Source of the DNA: Allobosea sp. TND4EK4
GTDB lineage: Bacteria; Pseudomonadota; Alphaproteobacteria; Rhizobiales; Beijerinckiaceae
Length of the DNA stretch: 64,000 bases
Assembly: GCF_900156025.1 (NCBI RefSeq)
Contig: NZ_FTMO01000006.1
Location: 124,001-188,000, forward strand
Direction of reading: 5' to 3'
The position numbers and the translations under genes were made by a program. The notes beneath the pieces are model-generated. The model was not told where the DNA came from, did no database searches, and was given only the letters and a program-made list of their open reading frames with translations. Below, piece after piece: positions 1 to 10,173 of the stretch. Each line of letters opens with the position of its first letter. The first letter of the stretch is position 1.

Positions 1-801
1 GGGCGCCTGGTGCCGGGCGGCGAGGCCAAGGCGCAGGCCGTCGCGCCGCGCTATCTCGACGCCAGCGCGCTCGACGCGCCGACGCAGGCGCTCGCCTGCG
101 CGATGCGGGAATCGCTGCGCCTCGGCGACAGGGTCGAGGCCATGCTGCGCGACACCATGACCCTGCTGGAGAAGGACGAGCTCAAGCTTTCCCGCGCGAT
201 CGCCGCGGCCGATGACGGCGTCGACACCATCCATGAATCGATCAAGCTCTATCTGGTGAAGGTTTCGCGCAACGAGCTGACCGAGGAGGAGAGCCGGCGC
301 CTGTTCGAGATCATCACCCTGATCACCAATCTCGAGCATATCGGCGACATCATCGACAAGAACCTGCGCGAGCTCGCCGAGAAGAAGATCCGCAAGCGCT
401 ACTCCTTCTCCCCCGAAGGGCTGGGCGAGATCCGCGACTTCCACCACCGCGTCGCGGCGGCCCTGGCACTGGCGCTCAACGTCTTTGCCACGCGCGACCT
501 CGATCTCGCCCGCCAGCTCTTCGCCGACAAGGCGGCGATGCGCGAGGCCGAGCGGCGCGCCGCCGACAGCCATTTCCAGCGCCTGCGCTCGGGGAGGCCG
601 GAATCGATCGAGACCAGCGCCATCCATCTCGACATCATCCGCGATCTCAAGCGCATCCACGGCCACGTCGTCTCGATCGCCTACCCGATTCTCGAGACCG
701 CCAACGAGCTGCGCGAGAGCCGCCTGCGCGAGACCAAGGACGCCGCCCGCGCGCGCGAGACCCCGGCCGTGCTGATCCCGTCCCCGCAGGCGGGCGGCTG
801 A
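1..801 (+). CDS. Na/Pi cotransporter family protein, C-terminal part (5' end outside window)
   Basis: The frame is open to the left edge, so only the C-terminal ~266 residues are seen. They form a helical PhoU-like region: charged, amphipathic helices with a conserved segment around 'LITNLEHIGDIIDKNL', typical of the cytoplasmic tail of NptA/PNaS-type sodium/phosphate cotransporters in proteobacteria. The membrane part should lie upstream of the window. In the family, the tail is thought to regulate phosphate flux. No pho operon genes follow; the next gene is a flavoprotein after a small palindromic repeat. A stand-alone PhoU is the alternative, but the open 5' end and the long Arg/Ala-rich C-terminus favour the transporter tail. 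Confidence 0.8.
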   Translation, partial: GRLVPGGEAKAQAVAPRYLDASALDAPTQALACAMRESLRLGDRVEAMLRDTMTLLEKDELKLSRAIAAADDGVDTIHESIKLYLVKVSRNELTEEESRRLFEIITLITNLEHIGDIIDKNLRELAEKKIRKRYSFSPEGLGEIRDFHHRVAAALALALNVFATRDLDLARQLFADKAAMREAERRAADSHFQRLRSGRPESIETSAIHLDIIRDLKRIHGHVVSIAYPILETANELRESRLRETKDAARARETPAVLIPSPQAGG

Positions 802-880
802 CGCCGCTTGCCGGCGTCGCGGGGCTTCCCGGAGAGGTGGCATGAGTCTAAAGCGTTGACGCCTCGGACGGAAACAACCC

Positions 881-918
881 GTCATCCCGGGTCGACGCTT
901 CGCTTCGTTCAGGATGAC
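881..918. repeat. Short palindromic repeat (GTCATCC...GGATGAC)
   Basis: Inverted arms GTCATCC and GGATGAC enclose a 24-base centre. It is a short member of the palindromic repeat family seen repeatedly between genes in this window. It lies between the transporter gene and the flavoprotein gene and could act as a transcript end or an RNA stability hairpin. Confidence 0.6.
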
Positions 919-950
919 GCCGATCGGGTTCGCAGGGAGTTGCAGAGAAC

Positions 951-2168
951 ATGCCCGGGCGCGACATCGCCATCATCGGCGCCGGCCCGGCCGGATTGAT
1001 CGCGGCCGAGCGGCTGGCGCAGGCCGGCCATCGCGTGACGCTGCATGAGCGCATGGCCTCGCCCGCGCGCAAATTCCTGCTGGCCGGACGCGGCGGGCTG
1101 AACCTCACCCATGCCGAGCCGCTGGGCGCCTTCCTGCCGCGCTATCGCGAGGCTCAGGGCTGGCTGGAGCCGGCCCTGGGCGCTTTCCCGCCGCAGGCCC
1201 TGCGCGACTGGGCGGACGGGCTGGGTGCGGACACCTTCGTGGGCAGCAGCGGGCGTGTCTTCCCGCGCGCCATGAAGGCCTCGCCGCTGCTGCGCGCCTG
1301 GCTCGGGCGGCTGCAGGGCCTCGGCGTGACGCTCGCCTCCGGCCGGCTCTGGACCGGCTGGGACGCGGATGGCGCCCTGGCCTTCCGCCTGCCGACCGGC
1401 GAAACCGAAACGATCCGGCCCGACGCGGTCCTGCTGGCGCTGGGCGGGGCGAGCTGGCCGCGTCTCGGCTCCGATGGCGGCTGGGTGCCGCTGCTGGCCG
1501 CGCAGGGCGTCGCGATCACGCCGCTGCGCCCCGCCAATGCCGGCTTCCTGACCCGCTGGTCGCCGCTGCTGCGGGAGCGCTTCGCCGGCCAGCCGCTGAA
1601 GCGCATCGCGCTCCGCCTCGGCTCCGAGGCCGCGACCGGCGAGGCGATGATCGACGCCGAGGGCATCGAGGGCGGCGCGATCTACGCCCTCTCCGCCGCC
1701 ATCCGCGAGACCATCGCCCGCGAAGGCTTTGCCGAGATCCGCATCGATCTGCGGCCCGACCTCACGGAGGAGGCGCTGGCCGCGCGCCTCGCCCGGCGGC
1801 GCAAGGGCGAGACGCTGAGCAACCATCTGCGCAAGGCGGCGGGGCTTTCGCCGGCCGCCATCGCCCTGCTGCGCGAGGCCGGGACGCCGCCGGACGAGGC
1901 CGGCGCGCTGGCCGCGCGCATCAAGGCCGTGCCGCTGCGGCTGGACGGGTCGATGCCGATCGCCCGCGCGATCTCGACCGCCGGCGGCATCGCCCGCGAG
2001 GCGCTCGACGCGCGCTTCATGCTGAAGGCCCTGCCGGGGGTCTTCGCCGCCGGCGAGATGCTGGACTGGGAGGCGCCGACCGGCGGCTATCTGCTCCAGG
2101 GCTGCTTCGCCACGGGCGTGGCCGCCGCCTCCGGCATCGAGGCCTGGCTGGCCGAGCGGGATCGGTGA
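951..2168 (+). CDS. TIGR03862-type flavoprotein (NAD(P)/FAD-dependent oxidoreductase, HI0933-like)
   Basis: 405 residues. The N-terminus carries a Rossmann FAD-binding motif (IIGAGPAGLIAAE, residues ~7-19) and the adjacent KFLLAGRGGLNLTH segment that marks the HI0933/BaiN-like flavoprotein family. The C-terminus ends with a second FAD-contact segment, GVFAAGEMLDWEAPTGGYLLQGC. This matches the proteobacterial TIGR03862 group; its substrate is not known. The ATG at 951 has a weak upstream GGGAG at about 15 bases. The gene stands alone, followed after about 50 bases by a DUF2945 gene on the same strand. Confidence 0.85.
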   Translation: MPGRDIAIIGAGPAGLIAAERLAQAGHRVTLHERMASPARKFLLAGRGGLNLTHAEPLGAFLPRYREAQGWLEPALGAFPPQALRDWADGLGADTFVGSSGRVFPRAMKASPLLRAWLGRLQGLGVTLASGRLWTGWDADGALAFRLPTGETETIRPDAVLLALGGASWPRLGSDGGWVPLLAAQGVAITPLRPANAGFLTRWSPLLRERFAGQPLKRIALRLGSEAATGEAMIDAEGIEGGAIYALSAAIRETIAREGFAEIRIDLRPDLTEEALAARLARRRKGETLSNHLRKAAGLSPAAIALLREAGTPPDEAGALAARIKAVPLRLDGSMPIARAISTAGGIAREALDARFMLKALPGVFAAGEMLDWEAPTGGYLLQGCFATGVAAASGIEAWLAERDR

Positions 2169-2216
2169 ACCTGCCCCGCCCTGCCGCGTTGAGAACGCAT
2201 CAACCCAGCGGAGCCG

Positions 2217-2441
2217 ATGATGACCCAGCACCTCAAGCCGGGAACCGATGTGAGCTGGCGCTGGGGCGCCCACCGCGCCCGCGGGCGCGTCGAGCAGGTC
2301 TTCACCAAGCCGGTCAGCCGCACGATCAAGGGCACCCGCGTGCGCCGCAACGCCTCCGAGGCGAAGCCGGCCTATCTCGTGACCCAGCCGGATGGCGGCT
2401 ACGCCCTCAAATCCCATACCGAGCTGGAGCGGCTGCAGTGA
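2217..2441 (+). CDS. DUF2945 family small protein
   Basis: 74 residues. The sequence is a small basic beta-rich domain of the type called DUF2945 or hypervirulence-associated TUDOR domain: a 'G..V.W..G.....GRVEQVF' opening, a basic centre rich in Lys/Arg, and 'PAYLVTQPDGGYALKSHTELERL' at the end. Family members are found beside many unrelated genes; the biochemical role is not known. The start could be either of two adjacent ATGs (2217 or 2220). It may be co-transcribed with the upstream flavoprotein gene, 48 bases away. Confidence 0.8.
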   Translation: MMTQHLKPGTDVSWRWGAHRARGRVEQVFTKPVSRTIKGTRVRRNASEAKPAYLVTQPDGGYALKSHTELERLQ

Positions 2442-2465
2442 CGCATGTCGATCTCCCCCCGCCCG

Positions 2466-2612
2466 CCATTCCGGGCGCAGCCCTCGGGTCCGATCTGCGA
2501 TCGGCCCAAGGATAAACTCCGCAGTGCCCGGAACCCATGCCTGAGCCTCTCCGGCAAGCGCCCCGGCCTGGATTCCGGATCGGCGCCGCTTCGCGGCTTG
2601 TCCGGAATGACG
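2466..2612. repeat. Palindromic intergenic repeat, family A copy 1 (long variant)
   Basis: Outer arms CATTCCGGG and CCGGAATGAC with an inner pair around CCCGGAACCC and GGATTCCGG. Compared with the simple copies at 3134 and 3283, the left half carries an additional segment of about 39 bases running from 'CCTCGGGTCCG' to 'AAGGATAAACTCC'. It sits between the DUF2945 gene and the GIY-YIG gene. Confidence 0.85.
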
Positions 2613-2649
2613 GTTGAGTGCGAGCGTGTCGTTGGGGAGGGGCGTTGGC

Positions 2650-2934
2650 ATGTGGGTCTACATCATGGCCAGCCAGAAGCATGGAACGCTCTATGTCGGG
2701 GTGACGAACAGCCTCGCGCAACGCGTGTCCGAGCATCGTGAGGGGCATGGCTCGGCTTTCGCCAGGCGCTATGGCGTCACGCGGCTCGTCTATGCCGAAG
2801 CCTATGATCGTGCGGACGAGGCGATCGAGCAGGAAACACGGATCAAGGGGTGGCGCCGGGCCTGGAAGATCGCGCTGATCGAAAAGAGCAATCCGGACTG
2901 GAACGATCTTTACGGGACGGTTCATCTGGACTGA
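2650..2934 (+). CDS. GIY-YIG family endonuclease-like protein
   Basis: 94 residues. The N-terminus has the GIY-YIG signature in variant form (VYIM near residue 3, LYVGVTN near residue 14), followed by the conserved 'R...H' helix and a C-terminal Glu-containing helix (QETRIKGW). This is the short UPF0213/YhbQ-like class that consists of the nuclease domain only. The start at 2650 is chosen because GGGGAGG lies just upstream and the protein then opens directly with the GIY strand; a longer frame from 2614 would add residues not typical of the family. The gene is flanked on both sides by family A palindromic repeats. Confidence 0.9.
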   Translation: MWVYIMASQKHGTLYVGVTNSLAQRVSEHREGHGSAFARRYGVTRLVYAEAYDRADEAIEQETRIKGWRRAWKIALIEKSNPDWNDLYGTVHLD

Positions 2935-2950
2935 ATGATCCGGATGCCCC

Positions 2951-3096
2951 GTCATTCCGGGCGCAGCCCTCGGGTCCGATCTGCGATCGGCCCAAGGATA
3001 AACTCCGCGCAGACCCGGAATCCATGCCTGAACCTCTCCGGCACGCGTTCCGGCCTGGACTCCGGATCGGCGCCGCTGCGCGGCTTCCGGAATGAC
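2951..3096. repeat. Palindromic intergenic repeat, family A copy 2 (long variant)
   Basis: Starts GTCATTCCGGG and ends CCGGAATGAC. Its left half carries the same ~39-base extra segment as copy 1, so these two copies share a recent ancestor. It follows the GIY-YIG stop codon by 16 bases and could serve as its transcription end. Confidence 0.85.
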
Positions 3097-3133
3097 GGCA
3101 GTTTCCGGACTGTTCTCCCCTCTCTCCCACCCC

Positions 3134-3245
3134 GTCATTCCGGGCGCAGCGAAGCGGAGACCCGGAATCCATGCCTGAGCCTCCCCGGCAAGCGCCCCGG
3201 CCTGGATTCCGGATCGGCGCCGCTGCGCCGCTTGTCCGGAATGAC
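3134..3245. repeat. Palindromic intergenic repeat, family A copy 3 (first unit of a tandem pair)
   Basis: Simple version with the GCGCAGCGAAGCGGAGACCC motif in the left half and GTCCGGAATGAC at the right end. The 37 bases before it (3097-3133) recur with one difference at 3246-3282 before copy 4, so copies 3 and 4 form a tandem duplication with a 149-base period. Confidence 0.85.
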
Positions 3246-3282
3246 GGCAGCTTCCGGACTGTTCTCCCCTCTCTCCCACCCC

Positions 3283-3395
3283 GTCATTCCGGGCGTAGCG
3301 AAGCGGAGACCCGGATTCCATGCCTGAACCTCTCCGACACACGCTCCGGCATGGATTCCGGATCGGCGCGGCTGGCGCGGCTTGTCCGGAATGAC
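3283..3395. repeat. Palindromic intergenic repeat, family A copy 4 (second unit of the tandem pair)
   Basis: Begins GTCATTCCGGG and ends TTGTCCGGAATGAC. Nearly identical in structure to copy 3 and preceded by the same 37-base spacer. It lies about 95 bases upstream of the uvrB start, so the uvrB promoter must lie within or just downstream of it. Confidence 0.85.
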
Positions 3396-3489
3396 AGGGA
3401 AGGACTCTCCTGCCATCTCCCGTCACCAGTGCGCCGGCCATGCGCCTTGCCCCCTCGCGCGCGGGGCGGAGTCGCCCCATATTGCCGCC

Positions 3490-6150
<2,661 letters not shown>

Positions 6151-6161
6151 CACGGACAGGA

Positions 6162-6177
6162 GCGGAAGCTTTTCCGC
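6162..6177. terminator. Short hairpin after uvrB, possible terminator
   Basis: Arms GCGGAA and TTCCGC around a GCTT loop, 12 bases after the uvrB stop codon. The run of T is short and partly inside the loop, so termination is plausible but not certain. It marks the sharp change from GC-rich sequence to the AT-rich gene that follows. Confidence 0.4.
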
Positions 6178-6269
6178 CCTTGTCGCAGAAGCAAACCGCA
6201 GGATAGAAGATATCCAATGCCAACTTCAGCTTTTCGTACGCTGCTGTGCCCTTAGCCTAGGATTGCCCG

Positions 6270-7661
6270 ATGCTAATCGCCGATGTGTTTAAAACAGTTG
6301 GGCAGCCAACTATAACGTACGTTGAAAGAGATTCTGGAAAATTAGATCATGCCCTTCATTCGGCCCTTAACGAAAGGGGGCAGCTATGTCTGGTGACGGG
6401 CCCATCAAAGACAGGTAAGACAACGCTATATCGTCAGGTCCTGTCCCGTAGAAAGGAGATTCCTCTCGTTGTTCGCTGTGATAAATCATTAAAATGCCCG
6501 GAAATATGGAAGAAGGCTCTCGAGGAAGTTGATTTTTCAAGAGCTGAACAAAAAACTGTTTTGAACGCTACGAGAACTTCGGTTGAGGCGGAAATTCAAC
6601 ATCGCTTCGGATGGCAGTGGTTAGCTGATGCCACAATTAGATTCAAAGGTTCTTATGCAGAAGAAGCGTCAGATTCAGAGATAAGGAAACTAGTACTTTC
6701 TGATCCTGGGCCAGATTTGCTTGTGCCAATTCTTCAGAGAACAAATTATGTGCTAATTATAGAGGATTTTCATTATCTTGATGACGATGAGAAGATTCTT
6801 CTTTTCCAACAATGGAAAAGATTCATCGACAACGAGGTTTCCGTTTTAGTTCTTGGGACAACTCATAGAGCTGTTGATATTGCCAATAGTAACAAAGATT
6901 TAATTGGAAGAATATCTCAAATTGATGTACTCCAGTGGTCGCATGATGACTTGGAGAAAATATGCGCAAGTGGATTTAATCATATAGGAGTTTCGATAAG
7001 TTCCGGGTTGAAATCGTCCTTATCTCAAGAGGCTGTTGGTCTTCCAATTATTGTGCAGCAATCGTGCTTGCAAATGATGGTGGATCGCGGAGTTGAGACT
7101 GTAGAGCAGGCCAAAAAGAAGAAAATAACTCTTACAAAAAGAGATGCAGAAGGCGCTCTACATTCTGTAGCAAGGCAAAAATATACGCAATTTGAATCAT
7201 ATTATAGCACCTTGATTAGTGGGCCGAGAGAGAAGGCTCGGAAATACAAGACGTATGAACTAATCCTAGGATGTTTCACCCTTGATCCAATCAAATTTTC
7301 GCTAAGAAGAAAGGAGATTGATCAGAGGATGGCTAAGCTTATCGTTATTCCGTCTGAGATTCCGCCCGCCGCATCCATGAATTCAACTTTTGGAGCTCTA
7401 CGGAAATTCCAAGAAAAAAGAGGTTTTGATCTTCTTGAGTGGCGGCCGTCTGAGGAAATATTATATATAATTGAACCATCATTTCTGTTTTATGTAAGAT
7501 GGCGAACCTTAAAAACAGATCAACCTAAGCAATTAGATTTTCTTGAGATCCTTCTTAGGACGGATTGGGCAGATGATGCATCGGAAATTGCAAAGGAAAG
7601 ATCTTTCTCGATCGAATATATAAAGGAATTTTTTCAGAAAGCGCGCGTTGACAAGGATTAA
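6270..7661 (+). CDS. AT-rich P-loop ATPase (AAA/STAND-like), function unknown
   Basis: 463 residues. Walker A GPSKTGKTTL (residues ~44-53), Walker B VLIIEDFHYL (~161-170), and a sensor-like LVLGTTHRA (~193-201) followed by a helical lid. The C-terminal ~150 residues are predicted to be a winged-helix or helical region ending in 'IEPSFLFYVRW'. The fold resembles Orc1/Cdc6-like or TniB-like AAA and STAND NTPases; I see no nuclease, TIR or membrane effector domain. The gene is strikingly AT-rich compared with its neighbours (18 G/C of 60 in 6721-6780) and uses AT-ending codons, so recent horizontal acquisition is likely. It is a single-gene island between uvrB and a decayed zone. Orphan ATPases of this kind are often phage-defence or mobile-element genes, but this is inference. 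Confidence 0.75.
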   Translation: MLIADVFKTVGQPTITYVERDSGKLDHALHSALNERGQLCLVTGPSKTGKTTLYRQVLSRRKEIPLVVRCDKSLKCPEIWKKALEEVDFSRAEQKTVLNATRTSVEAEIQHRFGWQWLADATIRFKGSYAEEASDSEIRKLVLSDPGPDLLVPILQRTNYVLIIEDFHYLDDDEKILLFQQWKRFIDNEVSVLVLGTTHRAVDIANSNKDLIGRISQIDVLQWSHDDLEKICASGFNHIGVSISSGLKSSLSQEAVGLPIIVQQSCLQMMVDRGVETVEQAKKKKITLTKRDAEGALHSVARQKYTQFESYYSTLISGPREKARKYKTYELILGCFTLDPIKFSLRRKEIDQRMAKLIVIPSEIPPAASMNSTFGALRKFQEKRGFDLLEWRPSEEILYIIEPSFLFYVRWRTLKTDQPKQLDFLEILLRTDWADDASEIAKERSFSIEYIKEFFQKARVDKD

Positions 7662-7733
7662 CGCGTCGTTGCGTCTGAGGAATTCTCGAGTGCTTTCTTT
7701 CCCGGCGAGCCCGGCAAGGCGGAGCGCGGGGAA

Positions 7734-7872
7734 CCCTTCTCCCGGATAGGAGAAGGGCAGGGATGAAAGACCGCCGCTGCATATTGAGCCGCAACGGCGC
7801 CGCTTTGCCTTCTGCGGCAAGAGCACACCCTAACCCGGCGCTCCGCGCCACCTTCTCCCATCCGGGAGAAGG
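7734..7872. repeat. Inverted pair of hairpin elements (CCTTCTCC...GGAGAAGG)
   Basis: The intergenic stretch 7662-7976 has no gene. It holds two hairpins with nearly the same sequence in opposite orientation: arms CCCTTCTCC (7734-7742) and GGAGAAGGG (7749-7757), and arms CCTTCTCCC (7851-7859) and GGGAGAAGG (7864-7872), each with a GGAT-type loop. Flanking GGAGCGCGG and CCGGCGCTCCGCG segments also face each other. The pair lies directly 3' of the AT-rich ATPase gene. Confidence 0.7.
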
Positions 7873-7976
7873 AAAGGGCGGCGCGGTTCCGCCGCCTCGC
7901 CATGATGGTCGCCCTCGTGCCGAGCCCGCGACTGCCTGATCATGAAGGGGTGCGTGCGGCGCGCTAGAAGGGCGCC

Positions 7977-8451
7977 ATGACCGTCCCCTCCGCTCTCATC
8001 CACGCCTCGCGCGATCGCGAACGGTTCCTGCTCGATGCGCGGGACGAGCTCGGGATCGGCACCACGCATCAGGCCTATGCGGCGGTGCGGGCCGTTCTCG
8101 TCACCTTCCGGGCGCGGCTGACGCCGGCGCTCGAGCCGGATCGGCTCGCGCGCCGGCGCGAGGCGTGAATCCGCCTCGCAAAAGACCGGCGGCGCCGGAC
8201 ACCACGCCCTGCCGCCGCTGCTCGGCGCGATGGTCCTGCAGGGCTGGGACACGGCGCAGCCGCCAAAGCCCTTCGGAGAGCGCGCGGCGCTGACGCGGGA
8301 GGCGATCGGCCACCGCCACGACCACACCCTCCTGCCGCAAACCGGCATCGCCGAAATCGCCTGCGCCCTGCGCCGGCATGTCGAGCCGCAAGCCTTCGAG
8401 CACGCGCTGGCCAAGCTGCCGCCGGGCGCGCGGGAATTCTGGGCGGTGTAG
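7977..8451 (+). pseudogene. DUF2267-like gene, apparently frameshifted
   Basis: Two frames together read like one DUF2267 protein. The first (7977-8168) begins MTVPSALIHASRDRERF and continues with 'THQAYAAVRAVLVTFRARLTP', the usual opening helices. The second frame carries 'LPPLLGAMVLQGWD' (from ~8209) and ends 'HALAKLPPGAREFWAV', the family's middle and C-terminal motifs. The join must lie near 8120-8168. DUF2267 proteins are around 130-150 residues and the combined frames would give about 158. Either the gene is broken or the assembly has an indel here; a second apparent frameshift follows at ~9312. Function of DUF2267 is unknown. Confidence 0.6.
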
Positions 8452-8468
8452 GGCGTCGCCCCCCCCTT

Positions 8469-8609
8469 GTCATTCCGGGGCGGCCGGCAGGCCGAACCCG
8501 GAACCCACGACCGGGTGAGCGTTGGCGACTGGGCTCCCGTCCGCGTGAGGGGAGAGGGTGGGGCCTGATCGTGGGTTCCGGGTTCTCGCTGCGCGAGCCC
8601 CGGAATGAC
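8469..8609. repeat. Palindromic intergenic repeat, family A copy 5 (divergent)
   Basis: Outer arms GTCATTCCGGGG and CCCCGGAATGAC, inner arms GAACCCGGAACCCACGA and TCGTGGGTTCCGGGTTC. The centre contains a GAGGGGAGAGGG stretch. The inner arms differ from those of copies 1-4, so this is a separate subfamily of the same palindromic design. Confidence 0.8.
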
Positions 8610-8612
8610 AGG

Positions 8613-9184
8613 GGGCACAGCCTCTCCAGAACTTATCCCCGCCTCCCACCGCGCCTCTAATCTCCCACCACCTCGTCCCCGAGGGGCAGCCATCCGGAGG
8701 TGTGCCGTTGGTGGGGACGCGGTCGGCGCCTGCGGGTGGAGTCACGATCCACTCCCGGGAGGTCGCGGGGCACCGCCCTGGGGGTACTACGGCCCCTGTG
8801 CGAGGAGCTCGCTGGACGGAGAGCGGCGCGAAGGGTTTTCGCGAGCAAGGCTGCGACGAGGCCGGTTCGGGCCGGCGAGGGACAAGCCCCTCCCGCGACC
8901 CGATGCCAGCGGCCTCAGGCGCAGCCGGGCGGACGACCAACCCGACACGACGCTAGCCCTATAAGCGCGGCCCGTGGCTTTAAAATCGCCGGAAGCGGAG
9001 CGCCACGGGGCGTGCGGAGGGTGGCTCAATCCCTCCGCGCCGCATCCTGGCTCAACGGAAGCGGCTTCTACAACTCGCGCCTCGCGGCGCTCCGCTGCCC
9101 CTCATCCCCGACGAACGCGCCACCGGCGCGGGCGGCCGGTCCGCCATGGCCGGCGCACCGCCTGCGCGATGCAAGGAGCAGATC
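8613..9184. other. Non-coding GC-rich stretch with several inverted repeats
   Basis: About 570 bases without a convincing gene; the open frames here lack recognisable domains and overlap each other. Seen: CCCACCA facing TGGTGGG with an inner CCCC/GGGG hairpin (around 8663-8715), GTGGA/TCCAC around 8735-8751, and CCCGTGGC (8971-8978) facing GCCACGGG (9002-9009). This could be a structured RNA, a decayed gene or further repeat material. It does not match the signatures I know for RNase P RNA, tmRNA or SRP RNA. Confidence 0.35.
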
Positions 9185-9516
9185 ATGACGCGGCAGAGCT
9201 GGCAGACGCCGGAGCAGGCGCAGTGGCAGGCCGAGTACGACGCGCAGCGGGCGCGGCAGCATCGCCGGCTGGTGGACGCGTTCCAGGTCTGGTCCTTCTG
9301 TCCGCGCAAGGCTGCCGGCGGCTGCGGAGCTGCCGCAACGAGCGGCCGAAGCTCTGCCTGAACGCCTTCCTCGAGGCGATGCCCGAGGAGATCAAGCAAT
9401 ATGCCCGGCTGGTGCTCACCGCCCGGGCCGGCGGCGCGAGCCCGGCCGAGGCCGACCGGATCGCCCGCGAGCGCATGATCGCCGTGGATGGCCGCACGCC
9501 GTTCGACGATCTCTGA
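9185..9516 (+). pseudogene. Small Cys-rich protein gene with apparent single-base frameshift
   Basis: The first frame reads MTRQSWQTPEQAQWQAEYDA and on to 'VDAFQVWSFCPRKA'; after about 9312 the sense continues one frame over as 'CRRLRSCRNERPKLC' followed by 'FLEAMPEEIKQYARLVL' and ends at 9516 with 'DGRTPFDDL'. Joining them gives about 110 residues with four Cys in a possible metal-binding arrangement (CPRKA-CRRLRSC and a later C). One base is missing at AAGGCTGCC (9308-9316) relative to a continuous reading. The continuous sense on both sides argues for a recent mutation or a sequencing error. A start at 9185 is preceded by AAGGAG. Function unknown. Confidence 0.6.
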
Positions 9517-9531
9517 AGGCGTGGAAGGGGC

Positions 9532-9981
9532 TTACGCCGCCAGCGAGAGCTGCGTGTCGAGCTGGCGGATCGCGGTGCTCAGCTCCGGCTCGTCGACGAG
9601 GTCGGCCGCGTCGGCCAGCGGGAACCAGCGCAGCTCGCGCTCGGCCTGTTCGAGGAAATCGGGGAGCTGCTGCTCGACCTCGAGCAGAAAGAGCTTCACC
9701 TCGCAGAGCGTGAAGTGGTCGCGCATGCGCTTCCAGTAGCTGTAATGGCCTGCCGGGTCGCGGCTGATGCGCCCGACCACGCCGGCCTCCTCGAAGGCCT
9801 CGCGCGCCGCGGCGTCGGCGTCGTCGAGCCCCTTCATCGGCCAGCCCTTGGGCACGATCCAGCGGCGGGTGGTGCGGGAGGTGACGAGCAGGATCTCGGT
9901 CGCGCCATCGGCACCGCGGCGAACCGGCATGGCGGCGATCTGCGACCGCTTCTCCCCCGATTTGCGCTTGGCCTTCTTCAT
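9532..9981 (-). CDS. NUDIX hydrolase (DIPP-like)
   Basis: 149 residues from the ATG at 9981. A NUDIX box is present in the variant form seen in Rhizobiales: VPKGWPMKG ahead of 'AAAREAFEEAGVVG', with the REx2EExG metal-binding core intact. The N-terminus is basic (MKKAKRKSGEKRSQ) and leads to the 'QIAAMPVRR' strand typical of diadenosine or diphosphoinositol polyphosphate hydrolases. NUDIX enzymes cleave nucleoside diphosphates linked to other groups; the exact substrate cannot be told from sequence. A longer start at 10065 is possible but adds an atypical N-terminus. GAGGAA lies 12 bases before the chosen start. Confidence 0.85.
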   Translation of the reverse strand: MKKAKRKSGEKRSQIAAMPVRRGADGATEILLVTSRTTRRWIVPKGWPMKGLDDADAAAREAFEEAGVVGRISRDPAGHYSYWKRMRDHFTLCEVKLFLLEVEQQLPDFLEQAERELRWFPLADAADLVDEPELSTAIRQLDTQLSLAA

Positions 9982-10173
9982 CGACGCGTAAAGTTCCTCT
10001 TCGCAGGGCCGAACCACTGTCCGGCTCCGAATCGCATCATGCGCCGGAACGAATAAATATTGCATCGCTTTGTCGAAATGGAAGAGGCGTTCTGCGGAAT
10101 TACCGCGCGCGGCAGGCCTGCGGAATCGGCATGACCGTTTCCGCTAGGTGTTCGCGCCGGCTTTGGCGCTGCG

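Noticed and set aside
2466..3395. CRISPR-like array of repeats upstream of uvrB
   Set aside because: The repeats are over 100 bases, palindromic and differ in spacing; there are no regular 25-40 base repeats with unique spacers and no cas genes.
6270..7661. AT-rich ATPase as a transposition gene (TniB)
   Set aside because: No transposase, terminal inverted repeats or target duplication were seen; the similarity is only at fold level.
8613..8960. Possible tmRNA, RNase P RNA or SRP RNA
   Set aside because: None of the conserved core motifs of these RNAs could be found.
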